From assembly GCA_023266195.1 (NCBI GenBank), contig JAHFRP010000005.1, positions 1 to 64,000 on the forward strand: 64,000 bases of DNA, in the 5' to 3' direction. The stretch comes from Sulfuricella sp. Lineage in GTDB: Bacteria > Pseudomonadota > Gammaproteobacteria > Burkholderiales > Sulfuricellaceae. This document shows, piece after piece, positions 36,631 to 45,029 of this stretch. The number at the start of each line of letters is the position of its first letter. The first letter of the stretch is position 1. Below the pieces are notes generated by a model. It was not told the DNA's origin. It made no database searches and saw only the letters and a list, made by a program, of their open reading frames with translations. The position numbers and the translations under genes were made by a program.

Positions 36631-38994
36631 ATGGCCGGAAAGGCAATGACCCGGGTCCGCCGCAACGCCATCCTCGCGGCACTGGCCTGGACGCTGGTTG
36701 TCGCCGGCTTCCTGGCCTGGAGCCTGGGAAGCGCGCGCAATCTGGTGGTCGGCCACGTTTCCATCTGGCTGATCGGATTTGCCGGCATCGGGTTCACCTG
36801 CCGGCGCGCATGCCACCGCAATCTCGAGATCGCCACCGTCTTGCCGGCTTTGCCGGACCGCAGGGGAAAATTCCATCAAGTCGGCCGCGGGACGCGAGAT
36901 GTCATGTTGCAGGATTTGGCCGAGCGCACGCTGGCGGAAAAGAGTTTGTTCGAGCAGAAAGAATTCCTGAACGCAATTCTGGAAAGCGAGCCGGAATGCG
37001 TCAAGGTGATATCCGCCAACGGCAGACTGTTGCAGATGAACCGCGCCGGTCTGGCAATGCTCGAGGTCGATACGCTGGAAGAAGCGGTGGAACAGGGCCT
37101 GATCAATTTTGTCCGGCACGATTATCGCCATCGGTTCATTCAGTTCAGCGGTCGTGTCCTGGTAGGCGAGTCCGCCATCATGGCGTTCCCCATCCAGGGC
37201 AAGCAGGGTACGCCACGCTGGCTGGAGACCCACGCAACGCCCCTGCGCAATGCACAGGGGGAGATTACCGCCCTGGTCGGGGTGACGCGCGACATCACCG
37301 AACGCTACCTGGTGGAAGAGAAGCTGCGGTTGTCCGCCAAGGTGTTCGAAAGCAGTGGCGAAGGCATCATCATCACTGACGCCGCGGCGCGCATCCTGTC
37401 GGTCAACCGAGCCTTCACCGAGGTGACCGGCTACAGCGTCGAAGAGGCCATCGGCCGGACCCCGGCCATCCTCAAGTCGGGCCGCCAGGAGGAGACCTTC
37501 TTCTGCGGCATGTGGCACGATATTTCGCAGCAGGGCTACTGGAACGGCGAAATATGGAATCGCCGCAAGAACGGCGAAGATTACCCGGAATGGCTGGGTA
37601 TCTCTGCGGTAAAAGATACCAACAACCGGATCACCCACTATGTCGGAATCTTTTCCGACATCAGCGAAATCAAGAAAAACGAAGCCCAGATCGAGTTTCT
37701 CGCCTACCACGACCCGCTGACGGGGCTGCCGAACCGACTGCTGGCGCGGGACCGCATGGAACTGGCAATGTCCTCGGCGGACCGGGCCGGCGGCAAGGCG
37801 ACGCTGCTGTTCCTCGACCTCGACAACTTCAAGACCATCAACGATTCCCTCGGCCACGCCGTCGGCGATGCCCTGCTCAAGGCAGTCGCGGATCGCCTGC
37901 GGGGATGCCTGCGCGACACCGACACGCTCAGCCGCCAGGGCGGCGACGAGTTCCTGATCGTGCTGCCCGAGGTAAGCGACAGCGACGCCATCGCCGCCGT
38001 GGCGGAGAAAATTCTCGACCGCATGGCGGGGCTGCTCCATATCGACGGCCACGAGCTTTCCACCTCCCTGTCGATCGGCCTGGCGGTCTACCCCGATGAC
38101 GGCGGCGACTTCGAAACCCTGTTCAAGAAGGCCGACACCGCCATGTACCAGGCCAAGGAAGCCGGCCGTAACAGCTACCGCTTCCACACCGAGCAGATGA
38201 ACGCCGACGCCGTCGAGCATCTGCGCATGCGCAACGGGCTGCGCCAGGCGCTGGAAAAAGGCGAATTCGTCCTCCACTACCAGCCGCAGGTCAACCTCGC
38301 CAGCGGCGCGGTGATCGGCGCCGAGGCGCTGATCCGCTGGCATCATCCCGAGCTCGGCCTGGTGGCGCCGGGGCGCTTCATCCGGGTCGCGGAAGAGAGC
38401 GGCCTGATCGTGCCGATCGGGGAATGGGTGCTGCGGGAAGCCTGCCGCCAGGCGGCGGCCTGGCGCCGCGCCGGGCTGCCCGAACTGGTGATCGCCGTCA
38501 ACCTGTCGGCCGTGCAGTTCAAGCGCCGCAACCTGGAGCACAGCGTGGCCCAGGCGCTGGGCGATTCCGGCCTGGACCCCGCCCTGCTCGAACTCGAACT
38601 GACCGAATCGATCCTGATCCAGGACACCGACAAAGTGCTGGCCACGGTGCAGCGGCTCAAGGCGCTCGGCGTGAAGCTGTCGATCGACGACTTCGGCACC
38701 GGCTATTCCAGCCTGTCCTACCTCAAGCGCTTCAACGTGGACAAGCTGAAAATCGACCAGTCCTTCGTCCGCGACATGGCCGACGACCCGAACGACGCCG
38801 CCATCATCCGTGCCATCATCCAGATGGCGAAAAGCCTGAACCTCAAAACCATCGCCGAAGGGGTCGAAGAGCAGCGCACGCTGGATTACCTGCGCCTCAA
38901 CCACTGCGACGAAGCGCAGGGCTACCATTTCGCCCGCCCCCTCCCGGCGGACGAGTTCAGCGCCTACGTGGCAGCGGCAGACAGCACTCGTTAG
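36631..38994 (+). CDS. PAS-GGDEF-EAL cyclic di-GMP signalling protein
   Basis: A 787-residue membrane-bound protein. Two helices (about 13-30 and 37-57) precede two PAS domains (about 105-225 and 230-350, the second with the PAS/PAC segment NGEIWNRRKNGEDYPEW). Next come a GGDEF domain with an intact active site (RQGGDEFLIVLPE, about 427-439) and an EAL domain with GAEALIRWHHPELG and DDFGTGYSSLSYLKRF. Both catalytic motifs look complete, so it may make or degrade cyclic di-GMP according to PAS input. ATG at 36631 was kept; ATG at 36646 is close behind. The 3' end is duplicated just downstream (39061-39111). Confidence 0.93.
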   Translation: MAGKAMTRVRRNAILAALAWTLVVAGFLAWSLGSARNLVVGHVSIWLIGFAGIGFTCRRACHRNLEIATVLPALPDRRGKFHQVGRGTRDVMLQDLAERTLAEKSLFEQKEFLNAILESEPECVKVISANGRLLQMNRAGLAMLEVDTLEEAVEQGLINFVRHDYRHRFIQFSGRVLVGESAIMAFPIQGKQGTPRWLETHATPLRNAQGEITALVGVTRDITERYLVEEKLRLSAKVFESSGEGIIITDAAARILSVNRAFTEVTGYSVEEAIGRTPAILKSGRQEETFFCGMWHDISQQGYWNGEIWNRRKNGEDYPEWLGISAVKDTNNRITHYVGIFSDISEIKKNEAQIEFLAYHDPLTGLPNRLLARDRMELAMSSADRAGGKATLLFLDLDNFKTINDSLGHAVGDALLKAVADRLRGCLRDTDTLSRQGGDEFLIVLPEVSDSDAIAAVAEKILDRMAGLLHIDGHELSTSLSIGLAVYPDDGGDFETLFKKADTAMYQAKEAGRNSYRFHTEQMNADAVEHLRMRNGLRQALEKGEFVLHYQPQVNLASGAVIGAEALIRWHHPELGLVAPGRFIRVAEESGLIVPIGEWVLREACRQAAAWRRAGLPELVIAVNLSAVQFKRRNLEHSVAQALGDSGLDPALLELELTESILIQDTDKVLATVQRLKALGVKLSIDDFGTGYSSLSYLKRFNVDKLKIDQSFVRDMADDPNDAAIIRAIIQMAKSLNLKTIAEGVEEQRTLDYLRLNHCDEAQGYHFARPLPADEFSAYVAAADSTR

Positions 38995-39111
38995 CCGCGA
39001 AAAAGCCAAAAGTACAGTGTAGGATGCGGTGAGGAACGAACCGCATCATCTCGCGATGGCGAGTTCAGCGCCTACGTGGTTGCAGACAGCAACCGTTAGC
39101 CGCGAAAAGGC
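38953..39111. repeat. Direct duplication of the gene 3' end around a REP arm
   Basis: The last bases of the GGDEF-EAL gene and its trailer (38953-39003), beginning GAGTTCAGCGCCTACGTGG, recur with a few changes at 39061-39111. The 57 bases between contain one REP arm (39019-39047). The second copy still spells the protein tail EFSAYV and a stop, but has no start. It looks like a tandem duplication associated with REP insertion. Confidence 0.8.
39019..39047 (+). repeat. REP element, single arm
   Basis: Identical in design to the left arm of the pair at 29378: GTAGGATGCGGTGAGG, then AACGAACCGCATC. It sits between the two copies of the duplicated 3' end. Confidence 0.85.
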
Positions 39112-39157
39112 GCAAACGGCACAGAAGTTTTTTGCGTCTTTTGCGCCTTTTCGCGGC
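39099..39157. terminator. 18-bp perfect stem between convergent genes
   Basis: GCCGCGAAAAGGCGCAAA at 39099-39116 pairs perfectly with 39140-39157. It separates the GGDEF-EAL gene from the convergent YceI-like gene and may terminate both. The core GGCGCAAA also appears in the longer palindrome at 58982-59043. Confidence 0.6.
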
Positions 39158-39182
39158 CATGCGTTTTTTCCGAATCCACCAA

Positions 39183-39893
39183 TCAATCGCTTGCGGCCTC
39201 GATGCGGAAACTCAGGTCGAGCCGGTCCCGCACCAGCAGCGCGCCCCCCAGCGCGCTGTACGGAGTGATGCCGAAGTCGGTCTGGCGCAGATCGAAATGC
39301 CCGCTCGCCACCAGGCGGCGGGGATTTCGCTCCAGTTCGAGCGGAACGGTCATGCGCCGCGCCACCCCGTGCAGCGTGATCTGCGCATTCAATTCGGTAC
39401 AGGCCGGGCTACCGCACGTGCCGTGAATGACCGCATAGGGAAAGTGGGCCGCATCCAGCACGGCGCCCAGCATGTTGCGCCGCGTCGCCTCGACGCCGGC
39501 GGCGGAAAGCGTGGCCGGCATGCGCTCCGCGACCAGCCGCTCGGGATCGTCCACCGCCAGCGAGTCGAGCGGCAGGTAGAGATCGACCCGCGCGGCGCCG
39601 GCGGCGGGCAGCAAGGCATAGCCGCGCACGGCCCGGCTCGACACCAGATGATCATGGCCGAACTTGGCGCCCAGCGAGCCGCCCCGGTAAACGCGGATCA
39701 GCACCTGCGAGCGGGCGGCATCGATGGAAAACACCGGCTCGCCGCGCGCAGCCGCTTCCCGGTAGAAAGCCTCGGGAAAGCCGGCCGGGGCGGATGGCGC
39801 CGCCACCGGGAACAGCGGCGGCGCAGGCGCGCAGCCCGCGAACAGCAGCGCGGCCAGGGCCAGCGCAAAGATGCGCAATTGGCGAGTAGCCAT
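39183..39893 (-). CDS. YceI-like domain lipoprotein
   Basis: A 236-residue predicted lipoprotein with lipobox LFAGC and the lipidated cysteine at residue 21. From about residue 55 the pattern matches the YceI lipocalin-like fold: FSIDAARSQVLIRVYRGG, KFGHDHLV, RVDLYLPLDSL, then MLGAVLDAAHFPYAVI and TLHGVARRMTVPLEL. The ending is HFDLRQTDFGITPYSALGGALLVRDRLDLSFRI. YceI proteins bind isoprenoids or similar lipids, but the ligand here is unknown. A leucine/alanine-rich linker follows the anchor. Confidence 0.82.
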   Translation of the reverse strand: MATRQLRIFALALAALLFAGCAPAPPLFPVAAPSAPAGFPEAFYREAAARGEPVFSIDAARSQVLIRVYRGGSLGAKFGHDHLVSSRAVRGYALLPAAGAARVDLYLPLDSLAVDDPERLVAERMPATLSAAGVEATRRNMLGAVLDAAHFPYAVIHGTCGSPACTELNAQITLHGVARRMTVPLELERNPRRLVASGHFDLRQTDFGITPYSALGGALLVRDRLDLSFRIEAASD

Positions 39894-39921
39894 AAAACCC
39901 AGTATAGCGGCGCCGCCTGTA

Positions 39922-39939
39922 GGCCGAATTCATTCGGCC
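39922..39939. repeat. 18-bp palindrome GGCCGAAT-TC-ATTCGGCC type
   Basis: A perfect short palindrome between the YceI-like gene and rdgC, with the same CGAATTCATTCG core as the element at 31701-31749. Confidence 0.5.
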
Positions 39940-39991
39940 ATCGCTTCTTCGCCGCGCGGGTGTAAAATCGCGCCTTTTGCGAGTTCAGATC

Positions 39992-40891
39992 ATGTGGTTC
40001 AGAAACCTCCAGATTTACCGCCTGCGCGACTGCCGGATCACCGCCGCCCAACTCGAAGAAGCCCTGGCGCGCCAGGCATTGCAGAGCTGCGCCAGCATGG
40101 AAATGCTGAGCCGGGGCTGGGTCGCGCCGCGCGGCGCGGGCGATGCGCTGGCCTTTGCGCTTCAGGGACAAATGCTGATCGCGCTCGGCGTCGAGCAGCG
40201 CCTTCTGCCCGCTTCGGTCGTCAACCAATACGCCCAGGAGCGCGCCGCCGAGATCGAGGAACAGCAAGGCTTCCGGCCCGGCCGCAAGCAGCTGCGCGAG
40301 ATCAAGGAACAGGTCGCCGACGAGCTGCTGCCGCGCGCCTTCACCCGCCGCCGCACTACCTTCGCCTGGATCGACCCGGCCGGCGGCTGGTTCGCCATCG
40401 ATGCGGCCAATCCGGCCAAAGCCGACGAACTGCTCGAAACGCTGCGCAAATCGGTCGATGACCTGTCGCTAAGCCTGATCAGGACCGAAGTGTCGCCGGT
40501 CACCGCCATGACCGGCTGGCTCGCCGCCAACGAAGCGCCGGCCGGCTTCAGCATCGACCGCGACTGCGAACTGCGCGCGCCGGGCGAGGAAAAATCGACC
40601 GTGCGCTATGTGCGCCACCCGCTGGAATCGGACGAAATCCGCCGCCACATCGAGGCCGGCAAGCAGGTCACCCGCCTGGCGCTGACCTGGAACGACCGCA
40701 TCTCCTTCGTCCTGCAGGAAAACCTCCAGGTGAAGCGGCTCGCCTTCCTCGACCTGCTCAAGGATGAAGCCGAGCAGCAAGCCGAAACCGCCGACGAAAT
40801 GTTCGACGCCGATTTCGCCATCATGGCCGGCGAGCTCGCCCGCTTTCTGCCCGATTTGATCGGGGCGCTGGGCGGGGAAAGCCAGTCCTGA
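39992..40891 (+). CDS. rdgC: Recombination-associated protein RdgC
   Basis: A 299-residue DNA-binding protein that forms a ring around double-stranded DNA and restrains RecA. The N-terminus MWFRNLQIYRL and the segments SRGWVAPRG, LPASVVNQYAQERAAEIEEQQG and ALTWNDRISFVLQENLQVKRL are characteristic. The ATG at 39992 gives the family start; the reading frame extends five codons upstream. The length matches the family. Confidence 0.95.
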   Translation: MWFRNLQIYRLRDCRITAAQLEEALARQALQSCASMEMLSRGWVAPRGAGDALAFALQGQMLIALGVEQRLLPASVVNQYAQERAAEIEEQQGFRPGRKQLREIKEQVADELLPRAFTRRRTTFAWIDPAGGWFAIDAANPAKADELLETLRKSVDDLSLSLIRTEVSPVTAMTGWLAANEAPAGFSIDRDCELRAPGEEKSTVRYVRHPLESDEIRRHIEAGKQVTRLALTWNDRISFVLQENLQVKRLAFLDLLKDEAEQQAETADEMFDADFAIMAGELARFLPDLIGALGGESQS

Positions 40892-40910
40892 GTTGTGGGT
40901 AAAAGAAATT

Positions 40911-40995
40911 GTAGCCATATGAAGCGCAGCGGAATACGGGGCGGTCTTGGCATCGAGATGCAATCCCGGATTCCGCAAAGCTCCATCCGGTCTAC
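40911..40995. repeat. Palindromic intergenic repeat
   Basis: The element starts GTAGCC..ATGAAGCGCAGCGGAAT and ends with the complementary ATTCCGCAAAGCTCCATCCGGTCTAC, with CGGAATACGGG facing CCCGGATTCCG. It resembles the widespread GTAGCCCGGATG...GCAGCGGAATCCGGG repeats of proteobacteria. It lies in the rdgC-nfeD gap, whose remainder shows no gene. Confidence 0.55.
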
Positions 40996-41126
40996 GTTCC
41001 CAGGAGGCTGATCAGTCCAAAACGCCCGAGTGTGGAGCGGCCGTTTCCCCCCTTTTGCCGCGCCAGGTTGCGGCAATCCGTGTTGCCGTCTATAACGAAA
41101 CTAGGGGAGCGTGACAAGGACGTATC

Positions 41127-42473
41127 GTGAGGCCGGAAAAAACCGCGTGGCTGTGGGGTTTGCTGGCGTGGCTGTGGCTGTGGCTGTGGCTGGTGCCGGC
41201 ACCGGCGGCGAGCGCGCCGGTGATGCTGCTCACGCTGGAAGGCGCGGTGGGCCCGGCCAGCGCCGATTACGTCACGCGCGGACTGGATCGCGCGGCCGGG
41301 TCCGGCGCGCAGCTGGTGGTGCTGCGCATGGACACGCCGGGCGGGCTGGATACCGACATGCGCCGGATCGTCAAGGCCATCCTTGCCTCGCCGCTGCCGG
41401 TGGCGGGCTACGTCGCGCCGGGCGGGGCGCGCGCCGCCAGCGCCGGCACCTATATCCTCTACGCCAGCCATATCGCCGCGATGGCGCCCGGCACCAACCT
41501 GGGCGCCGCCACCCCGATCCAGATCGGTGGAGTAAGCCCGGAACCCGCCCCCCAAAACCCCGGCGACGGCCAAGCCAAGGCTGCGCCGCCCAAGAACACC
41601 ATGCACGAAAAGGCGGTAAACGATGCCGCCGCGTACATCCGTGGCCTCGCCCAGCTGCGCGGGCGCAATGCCGAGTGGGCGGAGCAGGCGGTGCGCACGG
41701 CGGTCAGCCTGTCCGCCGCCGAGGCATTGAAGCTCGGGGTGATCGACTATATCGCGGACGACGTGCCGGATCTTCTGCGCCAGCTGGACGGCAAGACCGT
41801 CCGGCTGCAAATCGGCGAAGCCAGGCTCGCCACGGCCGGCGCCGCCACCATCGCCTACGAGCCGGACTGGCGCTCGCGGCTGCTGTCCGTCATCACCGAA
41901 CCCGGCATCGCGCTGATCATGATGATGATCGGCGTCTACGGCCTGTTCTTCGAGCTCGCCAACCCCGGCCACGGCGTGCCGGGCGTGATCGGCGCAATCA
42001 GCCTGCTGCTCGGCATGTACGCCCTGCATCTGCTGCCGGTGAACTATGCCGGCCTGGCGCTGATCCTGCTCGGCATCGCTTTCATGGTGGCCGAGGCCTT
42101 CGTCCCCAGCTTCGGCGCGCTCGGCGTGGGCGGGGTGGTCGCTTTCGTCATCGGCGCGCTGTTCCTGATCGATACCGACGTGCCCGGCTATGGCATCCCG
42201 GTTCCGCTGATCGTCGGTCTGGGGGTCGTCAGCGCCGTGGTCATCGCCGCCAGCGGCAGCCTGGCCCTCAGGGCGCGGCGGCGGCCGGTGGTAAGCGGCA
42301 GCGAGGAATTGATCGGCAGTGCCGGCGAGGTGCTGTCGTGCACGGACGGGCTGTGCTGGGCGCGCGTGCACAGCGAGCTGTGGCAAGCGCGCAGCACGGC
42401 CCCCCTGACGCCCGGAATGCGCGTCAGGGTGACGGCGCGGGAAGGGCTGACGCTGGTGGTGGTACCGGAATGA
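41127..42473 (+). CDS. NfeD family membrane-bound ClpP-class protease
   Basis: A 448-residue protein of the long NfeD (NfeD1b) type. A signal peptide or first helix (about 8-31) is followed by a ClpP-like serine protease domain with VVLRMDTPGGL, the likely nucleophile serine in RAASAGTYI and APGTNLGAA. Four or five membrane helices (about 255-370) come next, and then a C-terminal OB-fold NfeD domain. Such proteins work with a slipin encoded next door, which follows here. The start is GTG at 41127 with AAGGA six bases upstream; no ATG fits. Confidence 0.9.
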   Translation: MRPEKTAWLWGLLAWLWLWLWLVPAPAASAPVMLLTLEGAVGPASADYVTRGLDRAAGSGAQLVVLRMDTPGGLDTDMRRIVKAILASPLPVAGYVAPGGARAASAGTYILYASHIAAMAPGTNLGAATPIQIGGVSPEPAPQNPGDGQAKAAPPKNTMHEKAVNDAAAYIRGLAQLRGRNAEWAEQAVRTAVSLSAAEALKLGVIDYIADDVPDLLRQLDGKTVRLQIGEARLATAGAATIAYEPDWRSRLLSVITEPGIALIMMMIGVYGLFFELANPGHGVPGVIGAISLLLGMYALHLLPVNYAGLALILLGIAFMVAEAFVPSFGALGVGGVVAFVIGALFLIDTDVPGYGIPVPLIVGLGVVSAVVIAASGSLALRARRRPVVSGSEELIGSAGEVLSCTDGLCWARVHSELWQARSTAPLTPGMRVRVTAREGLTLVVVPE

Positions 42474-42489
42474 CCTGAACATGGGTTTT

Positions 42490-42592
42490 ACCGCAGAGGA
42501 CGCGGAGGAAAAAAACCGATGAAGCAGGGATATTCAGCAAGGCCGGATTTCATTCGCTCTTCGCTGTTGGCCGCCTCGACGTCCTCTGCGGT
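42490..42592. repeat. Inverted repeat between nfeD and slipin
   Basis: ACCGCAGAGGACG at 42490-42502 pairs perfectly with 42580-42592 across about 77 bases. Similar CxCAGAG-type inverted repeats occur at 55583-55704. It interrupts an otherwise conserved nfeD-slipin operon. Confidence 0.6.
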
Positions 42593-42625
42593 TCAAAATC
42601 TGTTAACGCGATAAGGAGAACAACC

Positions 42626-43387
42626 ATGTTCAACTTCGGCTTTCCCGGCGCGCTGATCCTGCTGGCGGTGCTGCTGATTTCCTCCTTCCGCATCCTGCGC
42701 GAATACGAACGCGGCGTGGTGTTCCAGCTGGGCCGGTTCTGGAAGGTGAAGGGGCCGGGGCTGATCCTGGTTCTTCCCGGCATCCAGCAGATGGTGCGGG
42801 TGGATTTGCGCACGGTGGTGCACGACGTGCCCACCCAGGACGTGATCTCGCGCGACAACGTATCGGTCAAGGTCAACGCCGTGCTGTATTTTCGCGTGGT
42901 CGATCCAGAGCGCGCCATCATCCAGGTGGAGAACTTTCTCAACGCCACCAGCCAGCTCGCCCAGACCACTCTGCGCTCGGTGCTCGGCAAGCATGAGCTG
43001 GACGAAATGCTGGCCGAGCGCGAGCGGCTGAACCTCGACATCCAGCAAGTGCTGGACAGCCAGACCGACGCCTGGGGGATCAAGGTGTCCACCGTGGAAA
43101 TCAAGCATGTCGATATCGACGAGTCGATGATCCGCGCCATCGCCCGCCAGGCCGAGGCCGAGCGCGAACGCCGCGCCAAGGTGATCCATGCCGAGGGCGA
43201 ATTGCAGGCGTCGGAAAAGCTGCTGCAAGCCGCGCAGACGCTCGCGCGCCAGCCCGAAGCGATGCAGCTGCGCTATATGCAGACGCTGGCGGCGATCGCC
43301 GGCGACAAATCCTCCACCATCGTTTTCCCGATGCCGGTGGATGTGTTTTCCACGCTGGCGGAAAGGCTGGGCAAGAAGCCGCTTTAG
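42626..43387 (+). CDS. Slipin (stomatin/prohibitin-family protein)
   Basis: A 253-residue SPFH-domain membrane protein. One hydrophobic segment (about 6-20) anchors it, followed by the stomatin-like domain beginning [15 protein letters not shown], with the typical [19 protein letters not shown] long helical region with [19 protein letters not shown] follows, then a short hydrophobic end. Slipins form membrane microdomain cages and are substrates or partners of NfeD proteases, encoded just upstream. AAGGAG sits seven bases before the ATG. Confidence 0.92.
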   Translation: MFNFGFPGALILLAVLLISSFRILREYERGVVFQLGRFWKVKGPGLILVLPGIQQMVRVDLRTVVHDVPTQDVISRDNVSVKVNAVLYFRVVDPERAIIQVENFLNATSQLAQTTLRSVLGKHELDEMLAERERLNLDIQQVLDSQTDAWGIKVSTVEIKHVDIDESMIRAIARQAEAERERRAKVIHAEGELQASEKLLQAAQTLARQPEAMQLRYMQTLAAIAGDKSSTIVFPMPVDVFSTLAERLGKKPL

Positions 43388-43610
43388 CGTGAAACTCGCG
43401 AAGCGAGACCATGTCCCCCTCGTCCGTCTCGCCGTCGTCGCTGCGCGGCAGCGGGAACCCGGCGGGGACATCCGATCTTTCATCGACTTCAGTCGATAGA
43501 AAGTCGGAGTGCGGCTTGCCGCCACTCCTAGCGGGCGCTTGCGGGAGAGGGGAACGGTCATGGCGAATCGCCGTTTCATGATTCGGGGCGGCGATTCGCC
43601 ATGACCGTTA
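43388..43610. repeat. Dispersed repeat R2 (longest copy)
   Basis: It starts GTGAAACTCGCGAAGCGAGACC one base after the slipin stop and ends in GGCGATTCGCCATGACCGTTA. Between lies an extra segment, ATAGAAAGTCGGAGTGCGGC at 43495-43514, which is matched in R4 (46192-46211). The terminal part contains an inverted pair, GGTCATGGCGAATCGCC and GGCGATTCGCCATGACC. Confidence 0.7.
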
Positions 43611-43769
43611 GCCAGCGCCGACAAGCATCGCAAAATGAGATGAAAATAAGCAAATTGCCTATTAATTTCAGTGGTTTTCCTTATGGACCTCGAAGTCTAT
43701 TTCTATTAACATGATAAGTCATTGTCTTATAGCCGTTGCAGCTGAAATTTTTGCCTGGGGGATTGCACG
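43611..43769. other. AT-rich leader of the histidine kinase gene
   Basis: This stretch is markedly more AT-rich than its surroundings and holds no gene. Short TATTAA and GATAAG boxes at about 43700-43715 could be -10 elements, but no full promoter is convincing. A GGGGGA ribosome binding site precedes the ATG at 43770. Confidence 0.35.
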
Positions 43770-44930
43770 ATGCTCGTAAGCAAAGAATCGGGGGGAACTT
43801 TTTTCATGTTCAACGGAGCCGATGGTCAATATTCGGACAATGTGATCAAACTTGCGCGGCCGAAAGCGAAAGAAAGGCGCAGCCTCCTCATCCCCGCTGA
43901 AAAGCCTCAAACCATCGTCTGGTCGACCGACCGCAATTTGAAATTCACCTCCTGCAGCGGCGACCTGACCGTCCTCGGTCTGCGGCCCGGGGAAATCGAA
44001 CAGGCGGAAATCGACTTGTACGATTATTTTCACACGGCCTCAAACGAATTTTTTCCGATCGAGGCGCATCTGCTCAGCCTGCAGGGCGAATCTTCGATTT
44101 ACAACGCGGAATGGATGGAGCGCCATTTCCATTGCCAAACCCACCCCCAGCGGGACGGCGCGGGAAACATCATCGGCGTGACGGGTGTGGCGGTGATGGC
44201 GGCCGCACGCCAGGCGACCGTCGAGGCGGAGCGCAAGCAGCGCGATGAAAATGCCAGGGAAATGCTGCTGCTGAACCAGAATCTGACGCTGCGCCTGTTC
44301 AGCGCCCAGGAAACGGAAAGGCAGCGTATTGCCCAGGATCTGCACGACACGCTGGGGCAGACGCTGACCGGGATCCAGCTTTACGCACAGGCGATCATTA
44401 CGCAACCGAAAGGGGTGACCAAAGCAGCCAGGTCGGCGGCGGAGGCGATCGCGAAATGCGGCCAGGAGGTTCACCACAAAATCCGCACCCTGACGCACTC
44501 CCTCAATCCGCCCCTGCTGAACGAGCTGGGCCTGCTGGAAAGCTTGCGCGATCTGGCGACGAATTGGAAACTATTGCATCCCGGCATCGAATACAGCCTG
44601 GATTTCCACGGCGACCTGTACGAACTGGGCCAGTTCGTCGATATCACGATTTACCGCGTGGTGCAGGAAAGCCTGACCAACGTGGCGCGGCATTCCGGCG
44701 CCAGCAGGGTGAACGTCGAGTTGCGGCAGATGACCAGCGGCCATTCCCCGTCCGGCACCATCCTGCTGGCGATTGAAGACAACGGACGGGGCATGGATTT
44801 TACCTGCGACAGCAAGGGCGTGGGCGTGTCGGGGATGAAGGGCCGAGTGATGGCGGTGGGCGGCGTGCTCGAACTGAACCGCGCGGCAGGCGGCGGCCTG
44901 CGCGTCGAAGCATGGATTCCGGTTTTGTAG
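43770..44930 (+). CDS. Orphan NarX/DegS-type sensor histidine kinase with PAS domain
   Basis: A 386-residue cytoplasmic kinase. A PAS-like domain spans about 45-145 (TIVWSTDRNLKFTSC... IIGVTGVAV), followed by a coiled coil and a HisKA_3 dimerisation domain. The phosphorylated histidine is H192 in RIAQDLHDTLGQTLTG. The C-terminal HATPase domain shows YRVVQESLTNVARHSGAS (N box), IEDNGRGMDF (G1) and GVGVSGMKGR (G2). No membrane segment is present. No response regulator is adjacent, so the partner must be elsewhere. It is bracketed by repeats R2 and R3 in opposite orientation and preceded by an AT-rich leader. Confidence 0.9.
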   Translation: MLVSKESGGTFFMFNGADGQYSDNVIKLARPKAKERRSLLIPAEKPQTIVWSTDRNLKFTSCSGDLTVLGLRPGEIEQAEIDLYDYFHTASNEFFPIEAHLLSLQGESSIYNAEWMERHFHCQTHPQRDGAGNIIGVTGVAVMAAARQATVEAERKQRDENAREMLLLNQNLTLRLFSAQETERQRIAQDLHDTLGQTLTGIQLYAQAIITQPKGVTKAARSAAEAIAKCGQEVHHKIRTLTHSLNPPLLNELGLLESLRDLATNWKLLHPGIEYSLDFHGDLYELGQFVDITIYRVVQESLTNVARHSGASRVNVELRQMTSGHSPSGTILLAIEDNGRGMDFTCDSKGVGVSGMKGRVMAVGGVLELNRAAGGGLRVEAWIPVL

Positions 44931-44964
44931 GGCGAAAACGCCGTCCACTGCTCAACCCTCGCTT

Positions 44965-45028
44965 CCCTCTCCCCTAACCCTCTCCCGCATGCGGGCGAGG
45001 GGGACGAAGTCTCGCTTCGCGAGTTCAC
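44965..45028. repeat. Dispersed repeat R3 (short, inverted)
   Basis: Read on the minus strand this begins GTGAACTCGCGAAGCGAGAC and runs through a GCGGGAGAGGG-type hairpin to GGGGAGAGGG, matching the first half of R2 and R5 in opposite orientation. It separates the convergent histidine kinase and srkA genes. Confidence 0.7.
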
Positions 45029-45029
45029 A

